From Parablautia muri (GTDB lineage Bacteria > Bacillota > Clostridia > Lachnospirales > Lachnospiraceae): DNA of 64,000 bases. The notes beneath the pieces were generated by a model. That model had not been told where the DNA came from, ran no database searches, and was given only the letters and a program-made list of their open reading frames with translations. Every line of letters starts with the position of its first letter. Positions within the stretch are counted from its first letter, which is position 1. The position numbers and the translations under genes were made by a program. Where the stretch lies: NCBI RefSeq assembly GCF_009917485.1, contig NZ_QZDT01000008.1, positions 1 to 64,000 of the forward strand, read 5' to 3'. Below are positions 36,659 through 45,193 of the stretch, one piece after another.

Positions 36659-36700
36659 AAAAAAATCGCAATAAGGCTCTTTTTTCGCCCCATTGCGATT
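36659..36700 (-). terminator. Terminator-like hairpin upstream of gltB
   Basis: AATCGCAAT (36692-36700 read in reverse) pairs with ATTGCGATT (36664-36672), followed on the minus strand by seven T. It lies 140 nt before the gltB ATG and 149 nt after the CPBP gene, within the 328-bp gap 36521-36848. A possible promoter (TTTACA, 17 nt, TATATT) ends just before it, so it could either end the upstream transcript or attenuate gltB. Confidence 0.65.
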
Positions 36701-36848
36701 CACGAGTTATAATATACACCCATTTTTTCATGTTGTAAATATAAACTTTTTATGGAATTGTCAGATAATCTGTTAATTTAAACTTTCATCTATATTAGTC
36801 AGACTTTATTCTTTATATTCAAAATAATCTCATAAAAATATGACTATT

Positions 36849-37691
36849 TTATTCTTTCTTTATCCGCCACAGACTAATTCCGGCCACTGCCAGTAAGGCC
36901 AGCATGACCCAAATACTCACTTCCCAGCTCATATCCTTAAGCCAATTATAGTAGGTTAGGGTAAAAATGCTAATGTTGGCTACGGCATGGAATAGGACGG
37001 GCGCTGCAAAGTTGTGGTATTTTTCATATGTGTACGCAATGAAAAGGCCCAGCAGAGTGCCATAGAGCGCTTGTACCAGATTTCCATGGTAAAGGCCGAA
37101 GAACAGGGAGGATAGGAGCAGGGCGATTGGATAGTTAAAACACTGCTTCATCCTGTTATAGAGGATCCCACGGAATATTGTTTCTTCTGCCAGTGGGGAA
37201 ATGATTCCGTACAGAATGAGTCCTGCTGCAAATTCCACTCCGTATTGCATCTCATGTACCCTGTCATATGTCTGGGAGCGTTCCGAGAAGCCTGTCCGGG
37301 CAAATAAAATGTTGATTCCCACAGATGCACAGAAGGCAAGCGCCGCTAAGAAACAGTAGGCGGTCACGGTTCTTTTCTCATACACCTGGGCCTTTATCTC
37401 GTTTCGAGCCGTCCTATAGACAAAAGCCGCTCCGATTAAGATGGCAAGGCCGTTAACGGCCCCTTGCAGGGTATCGGCATAGCTGCTGCAAAACGCCCTG
37501 ATACTTTGGCTGCCAGATGAGAGAATCAGCTCCATAACTGCCCATAAGAGAAATTGGGCTGCATCATGCGCCACAAAGTAAATTAGAAGCGGCAGCAGCA
37601 GATAGGCTGTCTTTTGAAAGGAAGACCAGCTTTTTATCTCCTTTCCGGTCTTCCTGCCCGTTCCACCTGCTGCCCTGTCCGGCTTAAACAT
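36849..37691 (-). CDS. CPBP-family intramembrane metalloprotease
   Basis: A 280-residue, multi-spanning Abi/CAAX-type protease. Motif 1 is EETIFRG (Glu169, Glu170, Arg174), motif 2 is FFGLYHG (His202), motif 3 is LFHAVANI (His235). I count about seven to eight membrane segments. ATG 37691 overlaps the stop of the S1-domain gene by 8 nt; a TTG six codons earlier (37709) behind GGGAG is an equally possible start. Such proteases act in membrane protein processing or bacteriocin self-protection; no specific role is evident here. Confidence 0.88.
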   Translation of the reverse strand: MFKPDRAAGGTGRKTGKEIKSWSSFQKTAYLLLPLLIYFVAHDAAQFLLWAVMELILSSGSQSIRAFCSSYADTLQGAVNGLAILIGAAFVYRTARNEIKAQVYEKRTVTAYCFLAALAFCASVGINILFARTGFSERSQTYDRVHEMQYGVEFAAGLILYGIISPLAEETIFRGILYNRMKQCFNYPIALLLSSLFFGLYHGNLVQALYGTLLGLFIAYTYEKYHNFAAPVLFHAVANISIFTLTYYNWLKDMSWEVSIWVMLALLAVAGISLWRIKKE

Positions 37692-38595
37692 GGATGTCCA
37701 GCTTTGCAAATAAATCTCCCAGGCTGGTTCCTAAGCTTTCTCCGGAACTATAACTTCCTACATCTGTCTTTTCAATCTCCTCCGCCGCCTGGCCTTCCTG
37801 GGCTGCCTTTATGCTTAAGGAGATTTTCCCATCGCGGGTGTTTAAAACTTTTACTTTAACTTTATCGCCCACTTTCAGTACCTCTGAGGGCTTTTTGATT
37901 CGCTTTTGGCTAATCTGTGAAATGTGGACCAGGCCGCTTAAGCCGTCTGTTAAATCCACAAAAGCTCCGTAAGTATGCAGGCTTTCCACTGTTCCCTCTA
38001 AAATGGTGCCAGGTACCAGCATCGCTACCTTGTGGTCATGCTCTTCCTTCTCCTGCTCCCTTAAAACTTCTTTGGCGGAGAGAACCAGCTTTTGTTTTTC
38101 CTGGTCAACGGTCATAACCCGTACTGTTAATTTCTTTCCCTGATAAGGCTCCAAATCCTCCACATAAGAAAGGGACAGCTGAGAAGCCGGGATAAATCCC
38201 CTGATGCCTTCCACGTAGGCTATTACGCCGGCTTTGACCACCTGGCCCACCTGTACTTCCAAACTTTTCTTATCTTCCATGTACTGCTTTAATACATCCC
38301 ATGCCAGCACTGCGTTTGCTTCTTTCCTGGAAAGGAGAATGTTGCCCTGACCATCGTCCATACGTACAACTGTGGCTTCCACCACATCTCCCACCTTTAC
38401 ATCCTCTTTCAGGGAGAATCCGGGGTCATCGCTCATATCCGCGGCTTTGATGATTCCCTGGGTATAGTACTTTAAGTCCAACGTCACTTCTTCCTCGCTT
38501 ACATCAATTACCGTTCCCTGAATCACGTCCCCTTCGTTGATTTTTCGAAAGGATGCCTCCAACTCCTTTTCGTAATCTTTCATTGTCTCTTCCAT
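37684..38595 (-). CDS. S1 RNA-binding domain protein (ribosomal protein S1-like)
   Basis: A 303-residue protein with three S1 domains: about 19-90 (GDVIQGTVIDVSEEEVTL), 108-178 (GQVVKAGVIAYVEGIRGFI) and 195-262 (GTILEGTVESLHTYGAFVDL, then GLVHISQIS). The last is the most canonical. It is shorter than E. coli S1 (six domains) but in the range of Firmicute S1 homologues, which aid mRNA binding or RNA turnover. ATG 38595 follows AAGGAGGAAAG. It overlaps the CPBP protease gene downstream. Confidence 0.9.
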   Translation of the reverse strand: MEETMKDYEKELEASFRKINEGDVIQGTVIDVSEEEVTLDLKYYTQGIIKAADMSDDPGFSLKEDVKVGDVVEATVVRMDDGQGNILLSRKEANAVLAWDVLKQYMEDKKSLEVQVGQVVKAGVIAYVEGIRGFIPASQLSLSYVEDLEPYQGKKLTVRVMTVDQEKQKLVLSAKEVLREQEKEEHDHKVAMLVPGTILEGTVESLHTYGAFVDLTDGLSGLVHISQISQKRIKKPSEVLKVGDKVKVKVLNTRDGKISLSIKAAQEGQAAEEIEKTDVGSYSSGESLGTSLGDLFAKLDIHV

Positions 38596-38688
38596 AATTC
38601 TTTCCTCCTTCTTTTTTTAACAGCCACTTAGAATCTCTTTCATCTGTTTTTATAAAAATATCTGGTATTCTATCCAACACAGAAGTCT

Positions 38689-38916
38689 CTAACAAAGAGC
38701 ATGATTACATACAAAATGATAATAATACCCATCATTTGTTCTTTCTGTGGAAATTTTTACATCATATGCGAATTCTATCTCTTTTCCCGCGTAGCGGAAA
38801 CAGACTTTTTTGTTCAATATATTTTTCAGTAAATCCCTTTTCACTTGAAGAATCGGCAGTCTTACACTTGCTTTCCGCTTTGCCAAAAGCACCGTATGTT
38901 TTGAATCCTTTTCCAT
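38689..38916 (-). CDS. Small hypothetical protein
   Basis: 75 codons, basic N-terminal half (KRKASVRLPILQVKRDLL) and an aromatic C-terminus ending YYYHFVCNHALC. The only ribosome-site candidate (AAGGA) is too close to the ATG. No family recognised. It could be a real short gene upstream of the S1-domain gene or a remnant. Confidence 0.3.
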   Translation of the reverse strand: MEKDSKHTVLLAKRKASVRLPILQVKRDLLKNILNKKVCFRYAGKEIEFAYDVKISTERTNDGYYYHFVCNHALC

Positions 38917-39069
38917 TTCCTTATGCTGCCTGCCATTGCTGACACAAATGCCAAATTACATCCTGTCCGCCTACATCCTTTTTAAGATCATAAAGCCACC
39001 AGCAGCACATACCCTTTTCTTCATTAATTACCTTTCATCAACCGCTCCTGGCTTATCAATTTATACCAA

Positions 39070-40236
39070 TTACTCCGTCACCCCATGCTCCAGCAAAAAC
39101 TGCTTCACCAAATCATTGCGTGCGCCCAAAAGATGAATCTGGTCAAAGGTATACTCCTCATTCAGGTTCCCTTCTTCATCACAAACCACCTCGTTTACAT
39201 CTATATAAAAAATATTTTTATTGTCCGCCAGGGTAGCAATGGCATTATTTCTCGCATTGATATTGCCGTTGTTAAAGATAGCATCCGAACTGCTTTTCTG
39301 CCCCGATACATGCATAATTCCCATAATGATTATTTTTGCATCCGGTTCCAGCTCACGGAGCGTATCAACCACCTCCGTATACTTGGCCATAAAGTCTTCC
39401 GTTGTCCCTCTGCCAAGTTCATTGATGCCCAGCATCATATAAATCTTCGTGTAATCCTTATTTTCCAAGGCCTCTGGCACGGTACCTATGTCGCTGAATT
39501 TTTCCTCCAACGCCTTATAAATGGTCAGAGACGTCTCACAGCAAAAATCCGCGTGCTCTGACAAATCCGTATACTCTTTTAATCCCACTAACCGGGAATC
39601 CCCGATAAACAACGCATCATCAAAGTAGCTGTCATCCACTGTCCCAAATGGGTAAGATGCCGCCCTGATAACGCCTGCATCTCCATATATATCAGCGGAA
39701 ACATGGTTGATATACTCCTCATGGGTACTTTCCCGAAGCGGCGGCAGGCGTTCAAAGCTTGCTTCCTCTTTTAAAGACTCAGACGCACTGCGCAGAGCAT
39801 CCGCCCCTACGGCTCCGGCGCCCAGCCCCATATTGGCTGTGTTTTCCTGCGCCTTTTCTTCCGGTTTCTCACCTTCATCCAAAGCATCCGAGGCTTCACC
39901 AGCTTCGGTTTCGCTCTCCTCTCCAATTCCGTCTGCATCACCGGAACTTGTATTTTCCTGGATCTCACCCTGTCCATCAGAGTCTGTTTCCTCCGGATTC
40001 ATCTTATCGGTATCCGGCCCCTGTGCCATAACCGGTGTATTTTGATTGAGGAACATTTGCCATGGATAAATCTCATCATTGGCCGCGGTAAACATCACCG
40101 ACAAAAGCGGCGTGGTGATTGGGTCATATTCCTGACTTGCATATATGGTATTTTTACCCCCAAGGGCTATCAAAGTAAAAAGCAGTCCTGTGCTTAACAA
40201 AAGCACAAAAACCGGACATTTTTTTATCAATTTCAT
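39070..40236 (-). CDS. SGNH/GDSL-type hydrolase, membrane-anchored
   Basis: 388 residues. A signal anchor (about 8-27) is followed by a long acidic low-complexity linker (about 75-160) and then an SGNH domain: FIGDSR with Ser214, GINEL with Asn272, and the DQIH pair Asp365/His368. The enzyme would act outside the cell as an esterase or O-acyltransferase. It directly follows an MBOAT gene (111-nt gap), the same partnership as AlgI with AlgJ/X or DltB with DltD, so together they probably O-acylate a cell-surface polymer. ATG 40236 follows GGGGGAGTGGAG. Confidence 0.87.
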   Translation of the reverse strand: MKLIKKCPVFVLLLSTGLLFTLIALGGKNTIYASQEYDPITTPLLSVMFTAANDEIYPWQMFLNQNTPVMAQGPDTDKMNPEETDSDGQGEIQENTSSGDADGIGEESETEAGEASDALDEGEKPEEKAQENTANMGLGAGAVGADALRSASESLKEEASFERLPPLRESTHEEYINHVSADIYGDAGVIRAASYPFGTVDDSYFDDALFIGDSRLVGLKEYTDLSEHADFCCETSLTIYKALEEKFSDIGTVPEALENKDYTKIYMMLGINELGRGTTEDFMAKYTEVVDTLRELEPDAKIIIMGIMHVSGQKSSSDAIFNNGNINARNNAIATLADNKNIFYIDVNEVVCDEEGNLNEEYTFDQIHLLGARNDLVKQFLLEHGVTE

Positions 40237-40347
40237 TTGCTACTCCACTCCCCCTGCAAACACTGGACAGTTTTAATCTTACACAATGTTCTTTGCAGGT
40301 TAATATTTTTCCTTTGTTTTTGTAAAGTTCCGATTCACTTCTACTGT

Positions 40348-41724
40348 CTAAAAATTCAGGTACATAAACGGGTTTCCTGCACTAGAGGACAAAAAGTAAA
40401 TGGAAAGCCAGAAGATAAACACCAGCGCCATGATAATCACAGGATGATTTCTATGTTTTTTGTAAAATTCAGATACTGCCGGAATACATAATAAAATTCC
40501 CGCGATAAAATAAACACTATAATTTTGCGAATATTTGATGATATCCTGCTGGTTAACAGCAATTCCCGCCCCACCTGTAAGAGGAAAAAGACGCCCGAAA
40601 TAAATTCCCAGCTGCTGTAAATCCGTTATGGCAAATATAACCCAGGTAAGAGGGATAACCGCCAACAGATAAATATTCCCCAAAACAGGTACTTTGTTTA
40701 AGATCTTTCCATAAAACAGCTTTTCCAAAATAATCAAAAGTCCAAGCACCGCGCCCCAAATCACATAGTTCAGACCATTCCCATGCCAAATCCCGGTCAG
40801 GAGCCACACAATGGCAAGGTTAAAAATCAGCCTGCCCTTTCTGCACCTGCTCCCTCCAAGCGGAATGTATACATAGTCCCGGAACCAGTTTCCAAGGGTC
40901 ATATGCCATCTTCTATAAAATTCCGAGATACTCCTGGACGCGTAAGGATGGTCAAAGTTCTCTATAAAGTCAAAACCCAGCATCACCATAAGGCCTGATG
41001 CCATCAAAGAATACCCCCAGAAGTCAAAATACAAACGCAAGGAATATCCGAAGGCGCCAAACCATGCAAGCGGCGTGGAAATACTTTGAAATCCAATCAT
41101 CTGCAAATCGTTCCACAAAATCGCCAGCCGATCCGCCAGAAGCACCTTCATGCCAAGCCCAATTACAAATAATTTAAAGCCTTCCTCAAACTGCTGCAGG
41201 CCATACTCTCTTTTCCCATCAAATCCGCCTTCATTATACCTCATAATCGGGCCTGATACCACCTGGGGAAACATGGTAAAATACAGCGCTGCCTGCTGAA
41301 ACTTAGGTTTACTCCAAATCTCTCTGCGAAGGGTGTCCACCTGATAAGATATCATTTTAAAGATGTAAAAGCTCAGGCCCATCGGAAGCAATCTGTTATC
41401 CACAAAAATTGCAAGCCCTTTAAATGCCGCAAGAATTGCCACATCCAGAACAACCGCTTCTATCATACACCTTTTTCGTCTCTTTTTCTGCCAATCACTT
41501 AATTGGAAGCCTTCGTTAAGCTTCCACATCTTCGTTCCCATCCAATAGTTCATCAAAGTAGCTGCCGCCAGCGCCAAAATAAAAACAGGCTCTCCAACCG
41601 CATAAAAAATAATGCTCCCAATCAGCAGCACTATGTCCTTAAGCTTATTGGGCACTACAAAATATATCATTAAAAAAACCGGTAAAAATCGGAATAAAAA
41701 TTCAAGGCTTGAAAAACTGACCAT
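40348..41724 (-). CDS. MBOAT-family O-acyltransferase (AlgI/DltB-like)
   Basis: 458 residues and about ten membrane segments. The MBOAT signature is present: RRWHMTLGNWFRDYVYIPLG (His274) and the invariant His314 in LLTGIWHGNGLNYVIWG. These proteins move acyl groups across the membrane onto polysaccharides or teichoic acids. ATG 41724 follows ACAGAGGTATGTT. First gene of a two-gene unit with the SGNH hydrolase. The polymer target is not identifiable from this window. Confidence 0.93.
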   Translation of the reverse strand: MVSFSSLEFLFRFLPVFLMIYFVVPNKLKDIVLLIGSIIFYAVGEPVFILALAAATLMNYWMGTKMWKLNEGFQLSDWQKKRRKRCMIEAVVLDVAILAAFKGLAIFVDNRLLPMGLSFYIFKMISYQVDTLRREIWSKPKFQQAALYFTMFPQVVSGPIMRYNEGGFDGKREYGLQQFEEGFKLFVIGLGMKVLLADRLAILWNDLQMIGFQSISTPLAWFGAFGYSLRLYFDFWGYSLMASGLMVMLGFDFIENFDHPYASRSISEFYRRWHMTLGNWFRDYVYIPLGGSRCRKGRLIFNLAIVWLLTGIWHGNGLNYVIWGAVLGLLIILEKLFYGKILNKVPVLGNIYLLAVIPLTWVIFAITDLQQLGIYFGRLFPLTGGAGIAVNQQDIIKYSQNYSVYFIAGILLCIPAVSEFYKKHRNHPVIIMALVFIFWLSIYFLSSSAGNPFMYLNF

Positions 41725-41933
41725 AACATACCTCTGTATTTATCATTTGACTCTCGTTATCCATTTTAGCATTCCTATTTTCATTCTACAAGGATGTTTT
41801 ATCAGATTATTTTAGTATGTATAAATTTTTATCAAATACACAAACTGATACCAATCCTCCATTTTTGCCGACAGTCCGTAAATTGTATGTGTACGGAAAT
41901 TTCAAACCAGCACAACTATCAGGAAGGTATAAA

Positions 41934-41996
41934 GGTTGAAAGAATTGCATTCTTTCAACCGCAAATTTGTGCTAGAACGCACAAATTCGCACATTG
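41934..41996 (+). repeat. CAAATTTG leader repeat, family C copy 6 (plus strand)
   Basis: Hairpin GGTTGAAAGAA/TTCTTTCAACC (41934-41960) is followed by GCAAATTTGTGC-TAGAAC-GCACAAATTCGC and then the ribosome site AAAGGAG of spoVAC. Hairpin 1 has a different sequence from copies 1 and 2 but the same form and position. Confidence 0.75.
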
Positions 41997-42006
41997 AGAA
42001 AGGAGC

Positions 42007-42501
42007 ATGGTTCTAAATATGAGCGAACAGAAAAGTGAAGAACAAAAAAACCTTGAAAAAGATTATGAAGAATATGTGAAAATGATAACTCCCACACATA
42101 ATCTGTACTTACAGATGTTAAAAGCTTTTATCACAGGCGGCATCATTTGTGTCATTGGCCAGCTTCTCTTAAATTTTGCAGGCAGTCAAATGGGAATGGA
42201 TAAAGATACATCGGGCAGCTTCTGCTCCCTTATTTTAATCCTGCTCAGCGTTCTTTTCACCGGCTTTAACATTTATCCATCCATTGTAAAATTCGGCGGT
42301 GCCGGCGCATTAGTACCCATCACCGGATTTGCCAATTCCGTAGCTGCTCCTGCGGTGGAATTTAAGAAAGAAGGACAGGTGTTTGGAATTGGATGTAAAA
42401 TTTTCACCATTGCCGGACCTGTAATTTTGTATGGTATCTTCACAAGCTGGGTACTGGGCCTGTTATACTGGATTGGACAAATCACCGGAATACTGGGATA
42501 A
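42007..42501 (+). CDS. spoVAC: Stage V sporulation protein AC
   Basis: A 164-residue membrane protein of the SpoVA channel, which moves dipicolinic acid into the spore and out at germination. YVKMITPTHNLYLQMLKAFI and VGFVFGIG-like KKEGQVFGIGCKIFTIAGPV are typical. I see about four membrane segments and near-full family length. AAAGGAG is 1 nt from ATG 42007 and 13 nt from ATG 42019, so the start is ambiguous. Unlike the usual spoVAC-spoVAD-spoVAE group, it stands alone here. Confidence 0.92.
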   Translation: MVLNMSEQKSEEQKNLEKDYEEYVKMITPTHNLYLQMLKAFITGGIICVIGQLLLNFAGSQMGMDKDTSGSFCSLILILLSVLFTGFNIYPSIVKFGGAGALVPITGFANSVAAPAVEFKKEGQVFGIGCKIFTIAGPVILYGIFTSWVLGLLYWIGQITGILG

Positions 42502-42530
42502 GGGGCACGCTTATGTGCCCCTTATTTGTT
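42500..42530. terminator. Bidirectional terminator between convergent genes
   Basis: AAGGGGCAC/GTGCCCCTT with a GCTTAT loop, followed on the plus strand by ATTTGTTCATTTTG. It overlaps the stop codons of spoVAC and of the DUF6062-like gene. Confidence 0.72.
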
Positions 42531-43283
42531 CATTTTGTAGACAGGATCTGCCGGATACCCGCCTTTTAATTTCTGCATTCCTCTCTGAACCGCATCTTTC
42601 GAATTTTTCCAGTCCGCATCCTGGTTTTTATAATCAAACTTCTCCACCAGCCAGCTTACATCCTCCCAAATCCGATCCATGTTCTTTTCCATAAGTTCGA
42701 ACATTGCCGGGTAAAATTCCTTCTTTTCTTTCTCATTTAAACGGCTTTCCCCATATTCGCACAAATCCCCAAAATGATGCAGGCAAAAGCCCTTACCGCC
42801 AAGAATCCTCTTTTTAAAATCCTCGTCCTTTTTATACATATGAAAGAACGTGTCCATATACCGGTCATAAGTCTGCGCAAACTGATTACAAATATAGCAG
42901 GATTTTTCTTTTTCCCGCACCCACATGCCAATAGAATTTTCTCCTGCCTCACTTTTCTTAAGCTTACCCATAAAGGACGACTTGGAGGGCACGAATTTTT
43001 TGAACTGTTCCTTCATCTGCCTGTTGACTTCCATATAATGGGTTTTTAAAATCCAGCCGTTTCCAAGGGTATTGCCATAATCAAACATTTTCTTAAAATG
43101 CGCCCTGCAAAACCCTGCCTTGTCCGTAGCTTCCCTCACATCACTTTCCATATAAGAAGCTCCCGAGCCAAGTACAAAGTCCAGAAGATCCTGCTCCACC
43201 GCCCTTTCTATGTTGCAAAAAGGGCACTCATCCCCTGCATTCACCGCATCGTTTAGCGGTATCGTATAAAGCTTTTCCTTCAT
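42522..43283 (-). CDS. DUF6062-like cysteine-containing protein
   Basis: A 253-residue soluble protein with two Cys-x-x-Cys sites, ECPFCNIE (about 19-26) and KSCYICNQF (about 134-142), and His/Cys pairs (GFCRAHFKKMFDYGN and GFCLHHFGDLCEYGE) that look like two repeats of a metal-binding unit. I recognise it as a conserved Lachnospiraceae protein of the DUF6062 type, function unknown. ATG 43283 follows GGGGGAAGGGAT. Convergent with spoVAC. Confidence 0.78.
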   Translation of the reverse strand: MKEKLYTIPLNDAVNAGDECPFCNIERAVEQDLLDFVLGSGASYMESDVREATDKAGFCRAHFKKMFDYGNTLGNGWILKTHYMEVNRQMKEQFKKFVPSKSSFMGKLKKSEAGENSIGMWVREKEKSCYICNQFAQTYDRYMDTFFHMYKKDEDFKKRILGGKGFCLHHFGDLCEYGESRLNEKEKKEFYPAMFELMEKNMDRIWEDVSWLVEKFDYKNQDADWKNSKDAVQRGMQKLKGGYPADPVYKMNK

Positions 43284-43388
43284 ATCCCTTCCCCCATTCC
43301 TTCAAAAATGATGTAAATCCAACGTCTGTCCAACGTCCAGCTTACTGTAAAAAATCTCCGACCCCTGTGGCCTAAACTACAACCGCCA

Positions 43389-44000
43389 TCAAACCGATTC
43401 CTGATAGCTGAGCTTTCTGAGCATGTCCAGATACTGTATCATTTCCTCATGATAAATTTCCGGTTGGAAGGAACCGTTCAGGAAATGCTCCGCCATCAGT
43501 CCATCCACCGTATACTCTATCACCTTCGTCAGTTTCCCCACATCCGTCTCCGGCTTAAATTTGGAAAGATCCGCCCTGCTCATAATCTCCGCATACCGTT
43601 CCGAGAGAACTCCTCTCTTATCCTCTGTCTCTATAAGGGCCTCACTGACATTTTCTTCCCGGCTCTTATTGATAAACTGCATCATGTAAGGATAATTTTT
43701 CATTACCTGAAGCTGAGATTGCTTAATCTGTTCAAGGAGCTTAAAATAATCGGTTTCCTCCTTCGACACACCTGTAAAAAGCTCCAGTTTCACATATTTG
43801 ACACTATAATCGTAAATAAAAGAATACAGCCCTAACTTACTGATAAAATAATGAAAAAGCAGCCCCTTGCTGATGCCTGCTTCCTTTACTATGTCATCCG
43901 TGCTGGCATGACCGTAACCATGTATTGCAAACACCTTAAGAGCTGCGTTTACCATTCTGTCCTGCTTTTCCTTTTTTAAATCAAAAAATTTTTCATTCAT
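43389..44000 (-). CDS. TetR/AcrR-family transcriptional regulator
   Basis: A 203-residue regulator. The N-terminal helix-turn-helix is MVNAALKVFAIHGYGHASTD followed by DIVKEAGISKGLLFHYF. The C-terminal ligand/dimer region is all helical. ATG 44000 is chosen because GGAGAAGCTT lies just before it. No neighbouring transporter or enzyme is obviously its target. The 249-bp gap upstream (44001-44249) contains AT-rich sequence with GACT-TTACG-AGTC near 44083, possibly an operator. Confidence 0.88.
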   Translation of the reverse strand: MNEKFFDLKKEKQDRMVNAALKVFAIHGYGHASTDDIVKEAGISKGLLFHYFISKLGLYSFIYDYSVKYVKLELFTGVSKEETDYFKLLEQIKQSQLQVMKNYPYMMQFINKSREENVSEALIETEDKRGVLSERYAEIMSRADLSKFKPETDVGKLTKVIEYTVDGLMAEHFLNGSFQPEIYHEEMIQYLDMLRKLSYQESV

Positions 44001-44249
44001 AAGCTTCTCCATATGAAGGTATCTTTTCCACAGGCCCGCCTGTCCCCATGTTGTATACAAAACAGCACGGCAGTTCTGTTGACTTTACGAGTCGAAATTG
44101 AATATACAAAATATAACATATTTCCCGTTTTCCTTCAATCGTTTCAGAGAAACTAGTATGCGCTTTTTTTTCATCTACCATATCTTGTACAGCCTTTTAC
44201 ACCTTTTTTGGCTGTTTCCCAATTACTGTTTTTCTTACAGCCATGGCCC

Positions 44250-44903
44250 TCAAATCTTCTTTCTTATGACAACAAAATCTGCTGTAATGCACATAGCTAT
44301 ATACATAATCCAGTAACATGTAAATGTAAAAAATGAATTTCCCAGCATAGGAACCGGTGCAATCAATCCAAAATATCCGCCCAATAACCCATCTACAATA
44401 TTAAAACAACAAGCCAGGGGAATAAAAGGCAAAATCCATACATTCCATAAAATGAAAAGATATTTTGCTTTTCCCTTATCTTTTGTGTCTAAAATTTGTC
44501 CTGTCAGAAACACCCCTGTTCCGCCAAACATAATCATAATCCCCACGCCTGCCGTGTAAGCCATACACCTTTCAATCCAAATCGTAATCGCTAAAACCAA
44601 TCCTGTCGCATTTAAAATCGTTCCCGCTGTAGAAAACAGTTTTGCATCTAATTTAGGTTCTGCTTCTTTTACTTCTTTCATTTCTTCTGCAGCTTTTTCT
44701 ACAGGTTCAGTCCCTTTCAGCAAATAATCAGTGGTAACTTCAAAATAATCACTTAGCAAAATAATCTTTTCAATATCCGGAATGCTCTGCTCACTCTCCC
44801 ACTTGGAAACCGCCTGTCTGGAAACTCCTGCCATATCTGCCAATTGTTCCTGTGATACGCCCTTGGCTTTCCTTAAGTTATGTATTCTCTCTCCAATGCG
44901 CAT
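44250..44903 (-). CDS. XRE-family regulator with membrane domain
   Basis: 217 residues. Residues 1-62 are a Cro/CI-type helix-turn-helix (MRIGERIHNLRKAKGVSQEQ, MAGVSRQAVSKWESEQSIPD). After an acidic linker (about 66-85), four hydrophobic segments follow (about 90-215). Membrane-tethered XRE regulators of this type are common in Clostridia and are thought to sense envelope or membrane state. ATG 44903 follows AAGGAGG with 9-nt spacing. A perfect inverted repeat at 44939-44959 is a likely self-operator. Confidence 0.85.
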   Translation of the reverse strand: MRIGERIHNLRKAKGVSQEQLADMAGVSRQAVSKWESEQSIPDIEKIILLSDYFEVTTDYLLKGTEPVEKAAEEMKEVKEAEPKLDAKLFSTAGTILNATGLVLAITIWIERCMAYTAGVGIMIMFGGTGVFLTGQILDTKDKGKAKYLFILWNVWILPFIPLACCFNIVDGLLGGYFGLIAPVPMLGNSFFTFTCYWIMYIAMCITADFVVIRKKI

Positions 44904-44938
44904 GAACCAAAACCTCCTTATTTTTTCATTGGCTATCG

Positions 44939-44959
44939 CAATTCAGATAGTCTGAATTG
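44939..44959. promoter_or_regulatory. Perfect inverted repeat upstream of the XRE gene
   Basis: CAATTCAGA-TAG-TCTGAATTG, 9-bp arms, 36 nt before the XRE start in the divergent gap 44904-45193. The size and position suit an XRE dimer site. No other copy noticed in the window. Confidence 0.55.
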
Positions 44960-45193
44960 TTAAAATTATCTATGTTATCTAAAATATTAGCAGAAACCTT
45001 GGTTGCATTGCCACCGCTTATCTGTTTCAATTTGTCAACTGGTAGTTGCATACCGATTTTTATTTCTGTTTTTCAGGCAGCTTTCCTATTACTTTCCATA
45101 AAATTTATAGTTTTTTTACACATATTCTCTTTTCATTTTTGCAGAATAGTATTAAGATATTATATTATGAAGACAACCGAAAGGAGTACCCTC

